Positions 16,114 to 25,315 are shown, counted from the stretch's first letter. The stretch: DNA of 64,000 nt from Jatrophihabitans cynanchi (GCF_027247405.1 NZ_CP097463.1:1488001-1552000); one strand, 5' to 3'. The notes: generated from the letters alone by a model not told the origin. Program-made: numbers and translations.

Positions 16114-16674
16114 ATGGACGAGCAGCCGGATGAGGCCACCACGGCCGCGCTGCGCGCACGCCGTGGCGAGGCCGCCGCCGCGACCGCCTTCGTCCGGCTC
16201 ACCCAGGCCGACGTGTGGCGGCTGTGCCGCAACCTCGGTTCGCCGGCAAGCGCCGACGACCTGACCCAGGAGACGTACGCGCGCGCCTTCGCATCGCTGC
16301 ACCGGTTCGTCGGCCGCTCGTCGGCCCGCACCTGGCTGCTCGCGATCGCCCGGCGGGTGTGTGCCGACGCGGTGCGGGCCGCGGTGCGCGAGCGCGCCGC
16401 GGCAGCCGACGCGGCAACCCGGGCCGACCCGGCGGACACCGGCCGCGCGAGCAACGATCCGGCCGAATCCGTTGCGCTGCGGGCGATGCTGGACCGGCTC
16501 GATCACGATCGCCGCGAGGCGTTCGTGCTCACCCAACTGGTCGGGCTGTCCTACGCGGAGGCGGCCGACGTGTGCGGCTGCCCGGTCGGGACGGTTCGCT
16601 CGCGGGTTGCGCGGGCGCGCGCCGACCTGGTCGACGCGTTCGGCGGGCGGCGGCAGCGCTCAGCCAGCAACTGA
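16114..16674 (+). CDS. ECF sigma factor (SigC-like)
   Basis: 186 residues. Region 2 includes ADDLTQETYARAFASLHRFVG with the RTWLLAIARRV helix; region 4 includes DREAFVLTQLVGLSYAEAADVCGCPVGTVRSRVARARADL. No region 3 or C-terminal extension is present. It resembles mycobacterial SigC-type sigmas and probably transcribes the adjacent copper and redox operon. ATG is chosen because GAGG lies six bases upstream. Its membrane anti-sigma is encoded divergently, an arrangement less common than co-transcription. Confidence 0.88.
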   Translation: MDEQPDEATTAALRARRGEAAAATAFVRLTQADVWRLCRNLGSPASADDLTQETYARAFASLHRFVGRSSARTWLLAIARRVCADAVRAAVRERAAAADAATRADPADTGRASNDPAESVALRAMLDRLDHDRREAFVLTQLVGLSYAEAADVCGCPVGTVRSRVARARADLVDAFGGRRQRSASN

Positions 16675-16710
16675 CGGGGCCTGCGGGCGACCGGCGGCCG
16701 CCCGCACCGA

Positions 16711-17085
16711 TCAGCCGGCCGACTGGGTCAGCTGAGCGGGCTCGGCCGCGGTCAGCTTCGCCCGGATCTCGCGGGTGACGAAGTGCTCGGCGACGAAGGA
16801 CATCGTCGGGATGGTGCCGGCGAGCATCACCAGCACGATGCGGGTCAGCGGCCAGCGCACCTTGAGCCCCAGGTTGAGCACGGTCGCCACGTACACCAGG
16901 TACAGGTAGCCGTGCGCGACCCACAGCAGACCGGTACCCGGCTCCATGTGCTTGACGTGCGCGACGTCCTTGAGAATCAAGGCGATCGTGCCCGCCAGCA
17001 GCACGACGCCGGTGGTGAACGCCATGATCCGGAAGCGCAGCAGCGCGCCGCCGATCCGCGACCGGGTGACAGTCGGTGTGCCCAC
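16711..17085 (-). CDS. DUF3817 integral membrane protein
   Basis: 124 residues with about three TM helices (FRIMAFTTGVVLLAGTIALIL, VAHGYLYLVYVATVLNLGLKV, RIVLVMLAGTIPTMSFVAEH). GLLWVAHGYLYLVYV and IPTMSF fit the DUF3817 family of small actinobacterial membrane proteins. Function is unknown. The GTG start directly abuts the stop of the upstream membrane gene, so the two are cotranscribed. It is convergent with the sigma gene. Confidence 0.8.
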   Translation of the reverse strand: MGTPTVTRSRIGGALLRFRIMAFTTGVVLLAGTIALILKDVAHVKHMEPGTGLLWVAHGYLYLVYVATVLNLGLKVRWPLTRIVLVMLAGTIPTMSFVAEHFVTREIRAKLTAAEPAQLTQSAG

Positions 17086-17544
17086 TCAGCTCTCCTCGTC
17101 GGCGTAACCGGCGGTGCGATTCAGCCCGGCCAGGTACGCGTTGTACGCCGCATGCGTGTCGTCACCCGCCGGGGGCGGGGCGTCGGCGCTCTGCGGCATG
17201 ACGTACCGACGGTAGGCCACCGGCTCGGCAAGCTGTGGCAGCGGCTCGGTCGGGTGTGACCCGGACGAGGTGTACCTGCCGCTTGCCGCGTCGCGCAGGA
17301 TCCGCAGCCACATGCCGAGCGTGAACACCGCGAACGCCCACCACTGCAGGGCGTAACCGAAGTTCTGCAACGAGAAGTGCTTGGCGTTCGAGACGTCCAG
17401 CTGCCAGTGCCCGAGGAAGCCCATCGTGACCGCCCCCGCGAGCACCAGCAGGTGCCCGAACACCCACTTGGGCGCGAGGACGAAGCGGTAGCTGCGCGGC
17501 ACGACCCAACGGTACGTCACACCGCGCAGCCACCCGGGCCGCAA
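17086..17544 (-). CDS. small two-TM membrane protein
   Basis: 152 residues. Two hydrophobic helices (VFGHLLVLAGAVTMGFLGHWQL and ALQWWAFAVFTLGMWLRIL), then a hydrophilic tail rich in Pro and Ala ending DEES. The first helix with its GHWQLD ending resembles the N-terminal helix of SURF1-like proteins, but the SURF1 extracellular domain is missing. It forms a pair with DUF3817. Start is uncertain: TTG at 17544 or GTG at 17520, neither with a clear ribosome-binding site. Confidence 0.65.
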   Translation of the reverse strand: MRPGWLRGVTYRWVVPRSYRFVLAPKWVFGHLLVLAGAVTMGFLGHWQLDVSNAKHFSLQNFGYALQWWAFAVFTLGMWLRILRDAASGRYTSSGSHPTEPLPQLAEPVAYRRYVMPQSADAPPPAGDDTHAAYNAYLAGLNRTAGYADEES

Positions 17545-17559
17545 TCAGGAGGTCCTCGG

Positions 17560-19752
17560 TCAGCGCACCACGCGCACCCGCACCCGGCGCGTGGTGTGCA
17601 CCCCCGTGTTGTCCCACGCCGTCTCGGTGATCGTGTAGCGGCCGGTCCTGCTGTAGCGGTGCTTGACCGCACTGCCGGTGGCCCGGTGGTGATCGCCGAA
17701 GTTCCAGGTGACCCGCACGATTCGCCCGCCGGTGTTGATGTCGCGCGAGCCGTACGCCGTGAACCGGTAGGTGTGGTTGCGGTGTACGCGGGTGCGGCCG
17801 TGGAACTGCACCGACAGGGCGCGGCCGACGGTGATCCTGGTGCTGCCCGAGGCGGTACGCCCGTAGCTGTCGCGGATCGTCAGCCGCACTGTGAACGTCC
17901 CGGCGTTCCGGAAGGCGTGCACGTTCGAGGTCGTCGCGGCAGTTCCGTCACCGTACGTCCAGGTCCGGCTGGTGATGGTCGCACCGGGCGCCGGCTCGGT
18001 GATCCGCGAGCCGAACGCCTCGTTCACCCGCAGCTTCATGACCGACGGGTGGCTGACCGCGACGGCCGGCTGGGTCGACCGGAACACCTGCAGGCCGCGC
18101 GGGGTCCCCACGCCGGACGCGCCGTCGTAGCCGGTGAGAGCGTTGCACTCGCCGCTGATCGGCTGCCCGCTCTGCTCGCTGCCGTCGTGCGGGTAGCTGC
18201 AGTCCAGCAGCCCGGCCCACCCCTGGCCCTGCGGCGGGTTCTCGGCGTCGTGCTGCGTCGAACCGTTCTGCAGGTTGTTCGGGTTCCCGGTGGACGGTGC
18301 GGTCTCGTCCTGCAGCGCGGTCGAGCAGCTCGTCGTGTCGTCACCCGCGCACCAGCCGTTGCCGCCGGTCTGCACGTCGTAGGTCGACGTCGGGTGGAAC
18401 CGGTAGTTGTCGTACAGGTTCTGTGCCGGGTACGCCACGCCACCGGAGCCACCGGCCAGCGCCCACATCGCGGCCACCAGCGGCGAGGCCAGGGACGTCC
18501 CGCCGATCGTCCCCCAGTGGTTGCCGCCGCCGTACTGGCTGTAGTAGTCGAAGCCGGTCGCCGGGTCGGCCAGCGCCGCGACGTCACCGGTCATCCGCTT
18601 GCCCTTGCAGCCGGTCGCGGCGTATCCGCTCGCGGCGGCCTGGAAGCTCATCGCGTTGTAGCGCAGGCTGCACCCGCCGCCTGATGCGCCCTGGCCGCCG
18701 AACCAGAACCCGCAGCACATGCCGTTCTGGTCGTCCGCGCCGTTGTCGTTCCAGACCCACTCCTGGTTGCGGCTGCCGTCCGGATTGAGCTCCAGGCCGG
18801 TGCCCGCGACGGCGACGACACTCGGGTACGCGGCCGGGGTGTTCGGCATGTCATCGGACGCGCCGGCGTCCGGGCTGGTGGACCCACCGCCCGGGACATC
18901 GTTCGCGAAGTCCCAGTTGTACCAACCGTGATCGCCGGTCGACGCGGTGATCACCACGCCCGGGTGCTGGTAGGCGGCCTGGATCGACGGGCTGCCGCCG
19001 GCCTCGGGCCCGCCGTAGGAGTTGCTGACGATCCGCGCGCCGAGCCGCACCGCGGAGTTGACCGCGGTCGCCAGGTTCGCGTTGTTCGGTGTGCTCGCCT
19101 CGACCAGCAGGATCTTGCACTTGCGACACATCCCGCGTACCGCCTCGATGTCCAGCGCGATCTCTCCCGCCCAGCCGCTGTCGGCCGTGGGCAGGGGGGA
19201 CCGCGCACCGGCCTGGTTCACCTTGCGGAACGAGGTGGACGTCTCGGCGGGGAAGCCGTAATAGCGGTCGAACGCGTTCAGTTCGGTGAGCGCGTACGGG
19301 TCGTCGAAGGCATCGACGATCGCGACCGTCTGGCCGGTCGCGGCCGACGGGTTCACCTGGTACGCGGTGCTCAGGTCGTCCGGTGTGAAACCGCCGCTCG
19401 GGCCGGTCTGCACCGAGTCCGGCACCACGTAGCGGATCGCGTGCGGCGTGCTCGCCGGGACCGGCACCCGCTTGAGCCCGAAGCAGGCCGACTCGCCCGG
19501 CTTGGGCTGCCCGCACAACGGGGCGATCCTCGCGTAGTGGACCGTGCCGGTGGCCGCAGCCTGCGGCCGCGGTGCTGGTTCGGTCAGCGGATGCCCCGCC
19601 GCCAGCGTCGCGGCGGTGCCCAGCTTCGTGGTGCCCGTCGCCGCGGCGGCCGGCACGGCCGACCCCAGCACGACCGCGAGCACTGCGGTCACCATCCCCA
19701 GCCATCGTGCCCAGCTCGTGCGTGATCTGGCCGGATTCGTCGTCCTCGCCAT
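17560..19752 (-). CDS. secreted sedolisin-like (S53) serine-carboxyl protease with PKD-like domains
   Basis: 730 residues. Signal peptide ending PAAAA. The catalytic domain (about 120-560) has Glu197 and Asp201 in GWAGEIALDIEA, Asp274 in STGDHG, and Ser420 in GGTSLASP, the full S53 set. The usual roughly 180-residue prodomain is nearly absent (mature region starts near residue 110). Residues about 580-730 contain two PKD-like beta domains (WTYGDGTAA, WNFGDHHRA). It should be an acid-active secreted endopeptidase. GGGAGG lies eight bases before the ATG. A second, shorter sedolisin is at 51482-52825. Confidence 0.92.
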   Translation of the reverse strand: MARTTNPARSRTSWARWLGMVTAVLAVVLGSAVPAAAATGTTKLGTAATLAAGHPLTEPAPRPQAAATGTVHYARIAPLCGQPKPGESACFGLKRVPVPASTPHAIRYVVPDSVQTGPSGGFTPDDLSTAYQVNPSAATGQTVAIVDAFDDPYALTELNAFDRYYGFPAETSTSFRKVNQAGARSPLPTADSGWAGEIALDIEAVRGMCRKCKILLVEASTPNNANLATAVNSAVRLGARIVSNSYGGPEAGGSPSIQAAYQHPGVVITASTGDHGWYNWDFANDVPGGGSTSPDAGASDDMPNTPAAYPSVVAVAGTGLELNPDGSRNQEWVWNDNGADDQNGMCCGFWFGGQGASGGGCSLRYNAMSFQAAASGYAATGCKGKRMTGDVAALADPATGFDYYSQYGGGNHWGTIGGTSLASPLVAAMWALAGGSGGVAYPAQNLYDNYRFHPTSTYDVQTGGNGWCAGDDTTSCSTALQDETAPSTGNPNNLQNGSTQHDAENPPQGQGWAGLLDCSYPHDGSEQSGQPISGECNALTGYDGASGVGTPRGLQVFRSTQPAVAVSHPSVMKLRVNEAFGSRITEPAPGATITSRTWTYGDGTAATTSNVHAFRNAGTFTVRLTIRDSYGRTASGSTRITVGRALSVQFHGRTRVHRNHTYRFTAYGSRDINTGGRIVRVTWNFGDHHRATGSAVKHRYSRTGRYTITETAWDNTGVHTTRRVRVRVVR

Positions 19753-19933
19753 TGTCGTCCCTCCCGGTCGTGCGCGCCTGATCGGCGGCTCGCGTGATGC
19801 AGGTGCCAGGATCACGCCGGGAAATACATCCGGGGAAGATTTTGGGCCGAGGTTGGCGCAGATTGATGATGCCGCGGGCGGCGGCACGAAACGGGACGAA
19901 GCGGACCGGGATGCCGGGTCGGACCGGCCGGAC

Positions 19934-20737
19934 TCAGACGGCGACGGGCGCCTTGATCGCCGGGTGGTGCTGGTAGCCGACGACGTCGAAGTCCTCGTAG
20001 GCGTAGTCGAACAGGCTCGCGGCGCGGCGCAGCGCCAGCGACGGGAACGGGAACGGCGCGCGCGCCAGCTGGATGCCCACCTGTTCGACGTGGTTGTCGT
20101 AGATGTGGCAGTCGCCGCCCGTCCAGATGAACTCGCCGACGTCCAGGCCGACCTGCTCGGCGATCAGGTGCGTGAGCAGCGCGTAGCTGGCGATGTTGAA
20201 CGGGACGCCGAGGAACAGGTCGGCGCTGCGCTGGTACAGCTGGCAGGACAGCCGGCCGTCGGCGACGTAGAACTGGAAGAACGCATGGCACGGCGGCAGC
20301 GCCATGTCCGCCAGCTCGCCGACGTTCCACGCGGACACGATCAGGCGACGCGAGTCCGGGTTGCTGCGCAGCTGGTCGAGCAGGCCACTGATCTGGTCGA
20401 TGCGCCGGCCGTCCGGGGTGGGCCAGGAGCGCCACTGCACGCCGTAGACGGGGCCCAGCTCGCCGTCCGGGCCGGCCCATTCGTCCCAGATCGTGACGCC
20501 GTGATCCTGCAGCCAGCGCACGTTCGACTCGCCGCGCAGGAACCAGAGCAGCTCGTAGGCGACCGAACGGAAGTGCACCCGCTTGGTGGTGATGAGCGGG
20601 AAGCCGGCGGCCAGGTCGTAGCGCAACTGGTGACCGAAGACGCTGCGCGTGCCGGTACCGGTGCGGTCGCTCTTGTGCGCGCCGGTGTCCAGTACCAGGC
20701 GCAGCAGGTCCTCGTACTGGGTGTCGACGCCTGCCAT
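19934..20737 (-). CDS. thyA: thymidylate synthase
   Basis: 267 residues, the standard length. It converts dUMP and methylene-tetrahydrofolate to dTMP. The catalytic Cys150 sits in [13 protein letters not shown]. Also present are the phosphate-binding DRTGTGT near residue 25, [21 protein letters not shown] and the C-terminal [10 protein letters not shown]. The gene appears leaderless: TAGGCT lies six bases before the ATG. The dihydrofolate reductase gene that usually follows thyA is absent; a protease gene lies downstream instead. Confidence 0.97.
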   Translation of the reverse strand: MAGVDTQYEDLLRLVLDTGAHKSDRTGTGTRSVFGHQLRYDLAAGFPLITTKRVHFRSVAYELLWFLRGESNVRWLQDHGVTIWDEWAGPDGELGPVYGVQWRSWPTPDGRRIDQISGLLDQLRSNPDSRRLIVSAWNVGELADMALPPCHAFFQFYVADGRLSCQLYQRSADLFLGVPFNIASYALLTHLIAEQVGLDVGEFIWTGGDCHIYDNHVEQVGIQLARAPFPFPSLALRRAASLFDYAYEDFDVVGYQHHPAIKAPVAV

Positions 20738-21045
20738 GAGTGGAGCCTAACGCCCGACACCGTCCGCGCCGTCCCGGTTAGCCGCGCGCCGTCACCGCGC
20801 CGGTTGCCATCGCTCCGTCACCGCGCCGCTCCCCCCACCGGATGACGAGATCGCGCCCGGCCCAGTTGCCCGCGCGCCGCCCCGGTTGCCCGCGCGCCGT
20901 CACCGCGCCGCTCCCCCCACCGGATGACGAGATCGCGCTCGGTTCCCCCACCGGGTGACGAAATCTGGCGCCGGAATTCGGTAACTGCGTGGGGGAAGCG
21001 CCGCAAGGCCCGCAGCCACAGAGCCCCTCATGCCGCAGTGGCCCA
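20738..21045. repeat. intergenic repeat cluster, locus 1 of the palindromic family
   Basis: This 308-bp gap upstream of thyA holds two near-perfect 40-bp direct repeats (20817-20856 and 20899-20938, core CTCCCCCCACCGGATGACGA). Next comes an imperfect inverted repeat at 20943-21000 whose arms begin TTCCCCCAC and end CGAAATC / GAATTCG. The same hairpin recurs at 22719-22777 and 39716-39774. No gene is supported inside it. Confidence 0.8.
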
Positions 21046-22515
21046 TCAATCGGCGTGTTTGGTGTGCGGCCACACCGTGGCCCAGCCACCGACCGGGCCA
21101 CGGCAGACGGCCACCGGTTCGCCCTGCTCCTCGTTGTCGACGCCTACGCCGTTGTCCAGCCGGGCGTGCACGGCGCACGAGGCGAACCACCCGCGCAGGT
21201 CGTCCAGCTGGCCGCCGACCACCACGGCGATCGTCGCCGAATCCGGCGGACGCCCCTGGAAGTACAACTGGTTCTGCCCGCTGTACACGGCCGGCAGCCC
21301 GTACCCGCCGCCATACCGGTCGACCGCGCCGGCCTCGCCGTAGTTGCTGGCGAACGCGATCGCCTGGCCCCGCTCGTCCGGGGTCAGCGTCCGATACACG
21401 CCGGCGATCTGCCGCACGTACACCGGCCAGCCGACCGAGTCCTGGGCGGCCTGGTTGATGTCGGGCACCGGTGTCGAGCCCAGTGCGGTCAGCGGGATGA
21501 GCGGCAGCGCCACCACGACGCTGACGAGCGCGTTCACCAGTACCGCGGCGACAACCCAACCGCGGCGCGCCCGCGTGCGCATCCACGCGGCCGCGGGCAC
21601 GCAGCCCGCGGCGTACACCACGGCGAGCAGCCCGAGCGGGTAGTAGAGCTGCGAGCCCATCAGGAAGACCAGCACGAGCAGCACGCCGAAGGACGGGACG
21701 AGGAACCGCACCGGACGCCACTGCGGCCGCCGCGCCAGGGCCACCAGGCCGGCGACCCAGATCGGCACCAGCGGGGGGCCGAGCATGAGCAGCAGGAACG
21801 GCCACATCTGCGCGTGCACATCGCCCGCGTTGTGGTCGGCCAGCGCACGTCCCATCGTCAGCTGCGGCCAGTCGTGCGTGGCCTGGTAGGCGATGTTCGG
21901 CGCCGCGATCAGCAGCGCGAGCAGGCCGCCGGCAAGCACGTGCCGCGACCACAGCACCCGGCGCGGCCCGCTGATCAACACGCCAGCCACCAGCGCGGCG
22001 ACCAGAACCGCCACGAGCAGCTTGTTGTAGGTACTCACCCCGGCCACCACGCCGGCGGCCAGCCACCAGCGGGGCCGGCCGCGCAGCTGGGCCCGGATCA
22101 CGAACAGCAGCATCGCCGGCCACACCGGCAGATCGATGCTGGACGTCAGCAGCGTGTGTCCCATGACGAGCGGCACCGACGCGAACGCGTACCCCCACGC
22201 AGCCAGTGCCTGCGCGCCGCGTTCGCCGCCGAGTTCGCGTGCGATCAGCGCGATCACCACCACCGACACCGCAGTGGCCACAGTGGCCGGGATCCGCAGC
22301 GCCCACGGCTGGTCGGCGAGTGCGCGGAACACGTGCGCGAGCAGCGGGGTCAGCGGCGGCTCGTCGAAATAGCCCCAGCTCGGGTGCAACATCCGGAAGT
22401 ACAGCTCGTCGCGGTGGTACCCGTACCCCTGGCTCGCCGCGCTGAGCAGGACCACCTGGACGAGGACCGCGGCGAGCACCGGCCGGGCCGCGAACGGCGG
22501 CGTCTCCCGCTGCAC
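21046..22515 (-). CDS. GT39/83-type membrane glycosyltransferase
   Basis: 489 residues with about ten TM helices. The N-terminal loop has the acidic signature of PMT/ArnT-like enzymes: YGYHRDELYFRML and GYFDEPPLTPLLAHVF. These use polyprenyl-phosphate sugars to glycosylate proteins or lipids on the outer face of the membrane. A C-terminal extracellular domain includes FASNYGEAGAVDRYGG and YFQGRPPD. GTG is chosen as start because GGGAGG lies nine bases upstream; the longer frame would be translated through a tandem repeat. The acceptor is unknown. Confidence 0.85.
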   Translation of the reverse strand: MQRETPPFAARPVLAAVLVQVVLLSAASQGYGYHRDELYFRMLHPSWGYFDEPPLTPLLAHVFRALADQPWALRIPATVATAVSVVVIALIARELGGERGAQALAAWGYAFASVPLVMGHTLLTSSIDLPVWPAMLLFVIRAQLRGRPRWWLAAGVVAGVSTYNKLLVAVLVAALVAGVLISGPRRVLWSRHVLAGGLLALLIAAPNIAYQATHDWPQLTMGRALADHNAGDVHAQMWPFLLLMLGPPLVPIWVAGLVALARRPQWRPVRFLVPSFGVLLVLVFLMGSQLYYPLGLLAVVYAAGCVPAAAWMRTRARRGWVVAAVLVNALVSVVVALPLIPLTALGSTPVPDINQAAQDSVGWPVYVRQIAGVYRTLTPDERGQAIAFASNYGEAGAVDRYGGGYGLPAVYSGQNQLYFQGRPPDSATIAVVVGGQLDDLRGWFASCAVHARLDNGVGVDNEEQGEPVAVCRGPVGGWATVWPHTKHAD

Positions 22516-22579
22516 GCACCGAATCCTCCCGCAACCGGCAAGCCCGTTGTCCCCGCCGCGCCGCGTGGGGCCGTCCGCG

Positions 22580-22660
22580 GCCATCGGTCGTTGCCACCTC
22601 GGCGCCATCGGTCGTTCCCACCTCGGCGCCATCGGTCGTTCCCACCTCGGCGCCATCGGC
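22580..22660. repeat. 24-bp tandem repeat array
   Basis: Three consecutive 24-bp units (GCCATCGGTCGTTCCCACCTCGGC, the first with one change), followed by a partial fourth unit, in the divergent gap between the glycosyltransferase and the S9 peptidase genes. Confidence 0.85.
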
Positions 22661-22689
22661 CGTCCGCGCCCCTGGCGGCCCTGCGCCAC

Positions 22690-22777
22690 TTCCCCCACCG
22701 ACCGACGAAATCGCCACCGCTCCCCCCACGCCGGGACGAAATTCAGGCCCGAGATTCGGTAACCCGGTGGGGGGAGC
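22690..22777. repeat. palindromic repeat family, locus 2
   Basis: A half element at 22690-22715 (CTTCCCCCACCGACCGACGA type) precedes a full hairpin at 22719-22777. The hairpin arms start GCTCCCCCCACGCCGGGACG and, read from the other strand, GCTCCCCCCACCGGGTTACC. It lies in the divergent gap just before the S9 peptidase promoter. Confidence 0.8.
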
Positions 22778-22832
22778 GGCAACACACGCGGCGGCCGGGC
22801 GAGGACAGCCCGCCGGCGATACCGTGCAGGGC

Positions 22833-24821
22833 ATGACCTGTTTCGACGACTTCGACGGCTACCTGTCCCTCGACCGCGTCACCGACCTGGCCCTGTCCCA
22901 CGACGGCAGCCGCCTCGTCGCCACCGTTGCCCGGCTCAACTCCGAGGGCAACAAGCTGATCAGCTCGCTGTGGGAGATCGACCCGGGCGGCGCCACCCCG
23001 GCCCGCCGGCTGACCCACTCGGCGAAGGGCGAGACCGGCCCGGTGTTCGCGCCCGACGGCACGTTGCTGTTCACCAGCCAGCGCGAGGCCGAGGACGACG
23101 ACCCGACCGCGCTGTGGCAACTCCCCGCCGGCGCGGGCGAGGCCCGCAAGGTCCTCACCCGGCCGGGCGGCATCTCCACCGTCCGGGTGGCGCGCGACGC
23201 GGGCACGCTCGTTCTCGCGACGCCGGTGCTGCCCGGCAGCCAGGACGCCGAGGCGGACGAGAAGCGGCGCAAGGCACGCAAGGACGCCAAGGTGGGCGCG
23301 ATCTTGCACACCGGCTCGCTGGTGCGCTTCTGGGACCACGACCTCGGCCCGGACGAGGTGCGGCTGCAGGCCCTCGCGACAGTCGGCCAGGACGAGCCGC
23401 AGCCGCAGCCGCGCGAGCTGACCCCCGCGGCCGGGCGCGCGCTGGACGAGACGTCGTTCGCGATCACCCCCGACGGCGCCGCGGTCATCACCGGCTGGAA
23501 CGTGTTCGACGAGCCGGGGCTGCCCCGCACCCAACTCGTCCGCATCGACACCACGACCGGCACGCGCACCGTGCTCGCCGACGATCCCGGCGCCAACTTC
23601 GGCGAGCCGGCGGTCTCGCGCGACGGACGGTGGGTCGTATGTGTGCGCGATCAGCTCACCGCGTACGACCAGCCGCCGCGGTACTCGCTCTGGCTCATCG
23701 ACCTCGGCACCGGCGCGGGCCGCGAACTGGTGGGCGACCCGGACGTCTGGCCCGGCTCGCCGCAGTTCGCCGCCGACGCCAGCACGATCTTCTTCCTCGC
23801 CGACGAGCAGGGACACCGCCCGGTGTTCCGCCTGGACGTCGCCACCGGCGAGATCGCCCGGGTGACCCGCGAGGGGCATTACACCAACCTGCTCGTCGCG
23901 CCGGACGGGACGACGCTGTACGCGCTGCGCGATCACGTCGACCACCCGGCCACACCGGTCCGGCTGGACGCGACCGCCACCGACGGCGAAGCGGCGTGGC
24001 TGCCCGCGCCGGGCACGACCGAGGTGCCCGGCCGGATCGAGCGGGTCAGCGCCACGGCCGCGGACGGCACCGAGATCTGCGGCTGGCTGGCGCTGCCGGA
24101 GGTGGCCGACGCGCCGGCGCCGCTGCTGCTGTGGATCCACGGCGGCCCGCTCAGCTCGTGGAACAGCTGGAGCTGGCGCTGGAACCCGTGGCTGATGGTC
24201 GCGCGCGGCTACGCGGTGCTGCTGCCCGACCCGGCGTTCTCCACCGGCTACGGCGCGCGGATGGTCGAGCGCGGCTGGGGACAGTGGGGCGGCAACCCGT
24301 TCACCGATCTGATGACGATCACCGACGCGGTCGTCGCGCGGCCGGACATCGACCAGACCCGCACGGCCGCGATGGGCGGCTCGTACGGCGGCTACATGGC
24401 GAACTGGGTGGCCGGGCACACGGACCGGTTCCGCTGCATCGTCACGCACGCCAGCCTGTGGGCGCTCGATCAGTTCCAGGGCACCACCGACGTGCCCGGC
24501 TACTGGGTGCGCGAGTGGGGCGCGCTGACGACGCAGCCCGAGCGGTACACGCAGTGGTCGCCGCACCATTTCCTCGATGCCATCACCACCCCGATGCTGG
24601 TGGTGCACGGCGACAAGGACTACCGAGTCCCGGTCGGCGAGGCGCTACGGCTGTGGACCGACCTGAAGCGTGCGGGTGTCGAGTCGTCCTACCTGTACTT
24701 CCCGGACGAGGGGCACTGGATCCTCAAGCCCGGCAACGCCCGCGTCTGGTACGAGACGGTGTGGGCGTGGCTCGGCAAGTACGTCCTGGACGAGAAGTGG
24801 CAACAGCCGGAGCTGCTGTGA
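22833..24821 (+). CDS. prolyl oligopeptidase-family (S9) serine peptidase
   Basis: 662 residues. The N-terminal two thirds is a WD40-like beta-propeller (LALSHDGSRLVATV, PVFAPDGTLLFTSQ, FAITPDGAAVITGW). The C-terminal alpha/beta hydrolase has the nucleophile Ser517 in GGSYGGYMANW, Asp596 in HGDKDYRVP and His628 in PDEGHW. No signal peptide is seen, so it is a cytoplasmic acylaminoacyl- or oligopeptidase. TACCGT seven bases before the ATG suggests leaderless transcription. Its stop overlaps the Nudix start. Confidence 0.93.
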   Translation: MTCFDDFDGYLSLDRVTDLALSHDGSRLVATVARLNSEGNKLISSLWEIDPGGATPARRLTHSAKGETGPVFAPDGTLLFTSQREAEDDDPTALWQLPAGAGEARKVLTRPGGISTVRVARDAGTLVLATPVLPGSQDAEADEKRRKARKDAKVGAILHTGSLVRFWDHDLGPDEVRLQALATVGQDEPQPQPRELTPAAGRALDETSFAITPDGAAVITGWNVFDEPGLPRTQLVRIDTTTGTRTVLADDPGANFGEPAVSRDGRWVVCVRDQLTAYDQPPRYSLWLIDLGTGAGRELVGDPDVWPGSPQFAADASTIFFLADEQGHRPVFRLDVATGEIARVTREGHYTNLLVAPDGTTLYALRDHVDHPATPVRLDATATDGEAAWLPAPGTTEVPGRIERVSATAADGTEICGWLALPEVADAPAPLLLWIHGGPLSSWNSWSWRWNPWLMVARGYAVLLPDPAFSTGYGARMVERGWGQWGGNPFTDLMTITDAVVARPDIDQTRTAAMGGSYGGYMANWVAGHTDRFRCIVTHASLWALDQFQGTTDVPGYWVREWGALTTQPERYTQWSPHHFLDAITTPMLVVHGDKDYRVPVGEALRLWTDLKRAGVESSYLYFPDEGHWILKPGNARVWYETVWAWLGKYVLDEKWQQPELL

Positions 24822-25279
24822 CGGCAGGCAGGCGAAGCGCCGGGCTGCTGCTGCACCGCGCCGGCGGCACCGAGGTGCTGCTCGGGCACATGGGCGGCCC
24901 GTTCTGGGCGCGACGCGACGACGGCGGCTGGTCCATCCCCAAGGGCGAGTGCGAGCCGGACGAGCCGCCTCTGCAGGCCGCGTACCGCGAGTTCGTCGAG
25001 GAGCTCGGGCTGCCGGTGCCGGTGGGCGAGCTCGTCGATCTCGGCGAGCTGCGGCAGAGCAGCGGCAAGATCGTCGCGGTGTGGGCGCTCGCCGCCGACC
25101 TCGACCTGGCCGGGTTCGAGCCGGGCACCTTCGAGCTGGAGTGGCCGCGCGGTTCGGGACGACTGCAGGCCTTCCCCGAGATCGACCGGGCCGCCTGGCT
25201 GGACGTCGCGACCGCGCGCCGCAAGCTCGTCGCCGGCCAGGTCGCGTTCCTGGATCGTCTCGCCGCCGCGGTCGGTTGA
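24818..25279 (+). CDS. Nudix hydrolase
   Basis: 153 residues with a complete Nudix box, GECEPDEPPLQAAYREFVEELGL, fitting GX5EX7REUXEEXGU. The Nudix box glutamates bind Mg2+ for hydrolysis of a nucleoside-diphosphate-linked substrate. The flanking GGWSIPKGE and the C-terminal FPEIDRAAWLDVATARRKL resemble the actinobacterial NUDIX group that ends in a helix. The substrate is unknown. The GTG start overlaps the stop of the S9 peptidase gene (GTGA). Confidence 0.9.
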   Translation: MTAGRRSAGLLLHRAGGTEVLLGHMGGPFWARRDDGGWSIPKGECEPDEPPLQAAYREFVEELGLPVPVGELVDLGELRQSSGKIVAVWALAADLDLAGFEPGTFELEWPRGSGRLQAFPEIDRAAWLDVATARRKLVAGQVAFLDRLAAAVG

Positions 25280-25315
25280 CGTTTGCCACCCTGGCCGTCC
25301 GGGCAGGCTGCCGTC

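Noticed and set aside
19934-20737. thyA-dfrA operon
   Set aside because: No dihydrofolate reductase frame is present downstream of thyA; the next gene is the sedolisin.
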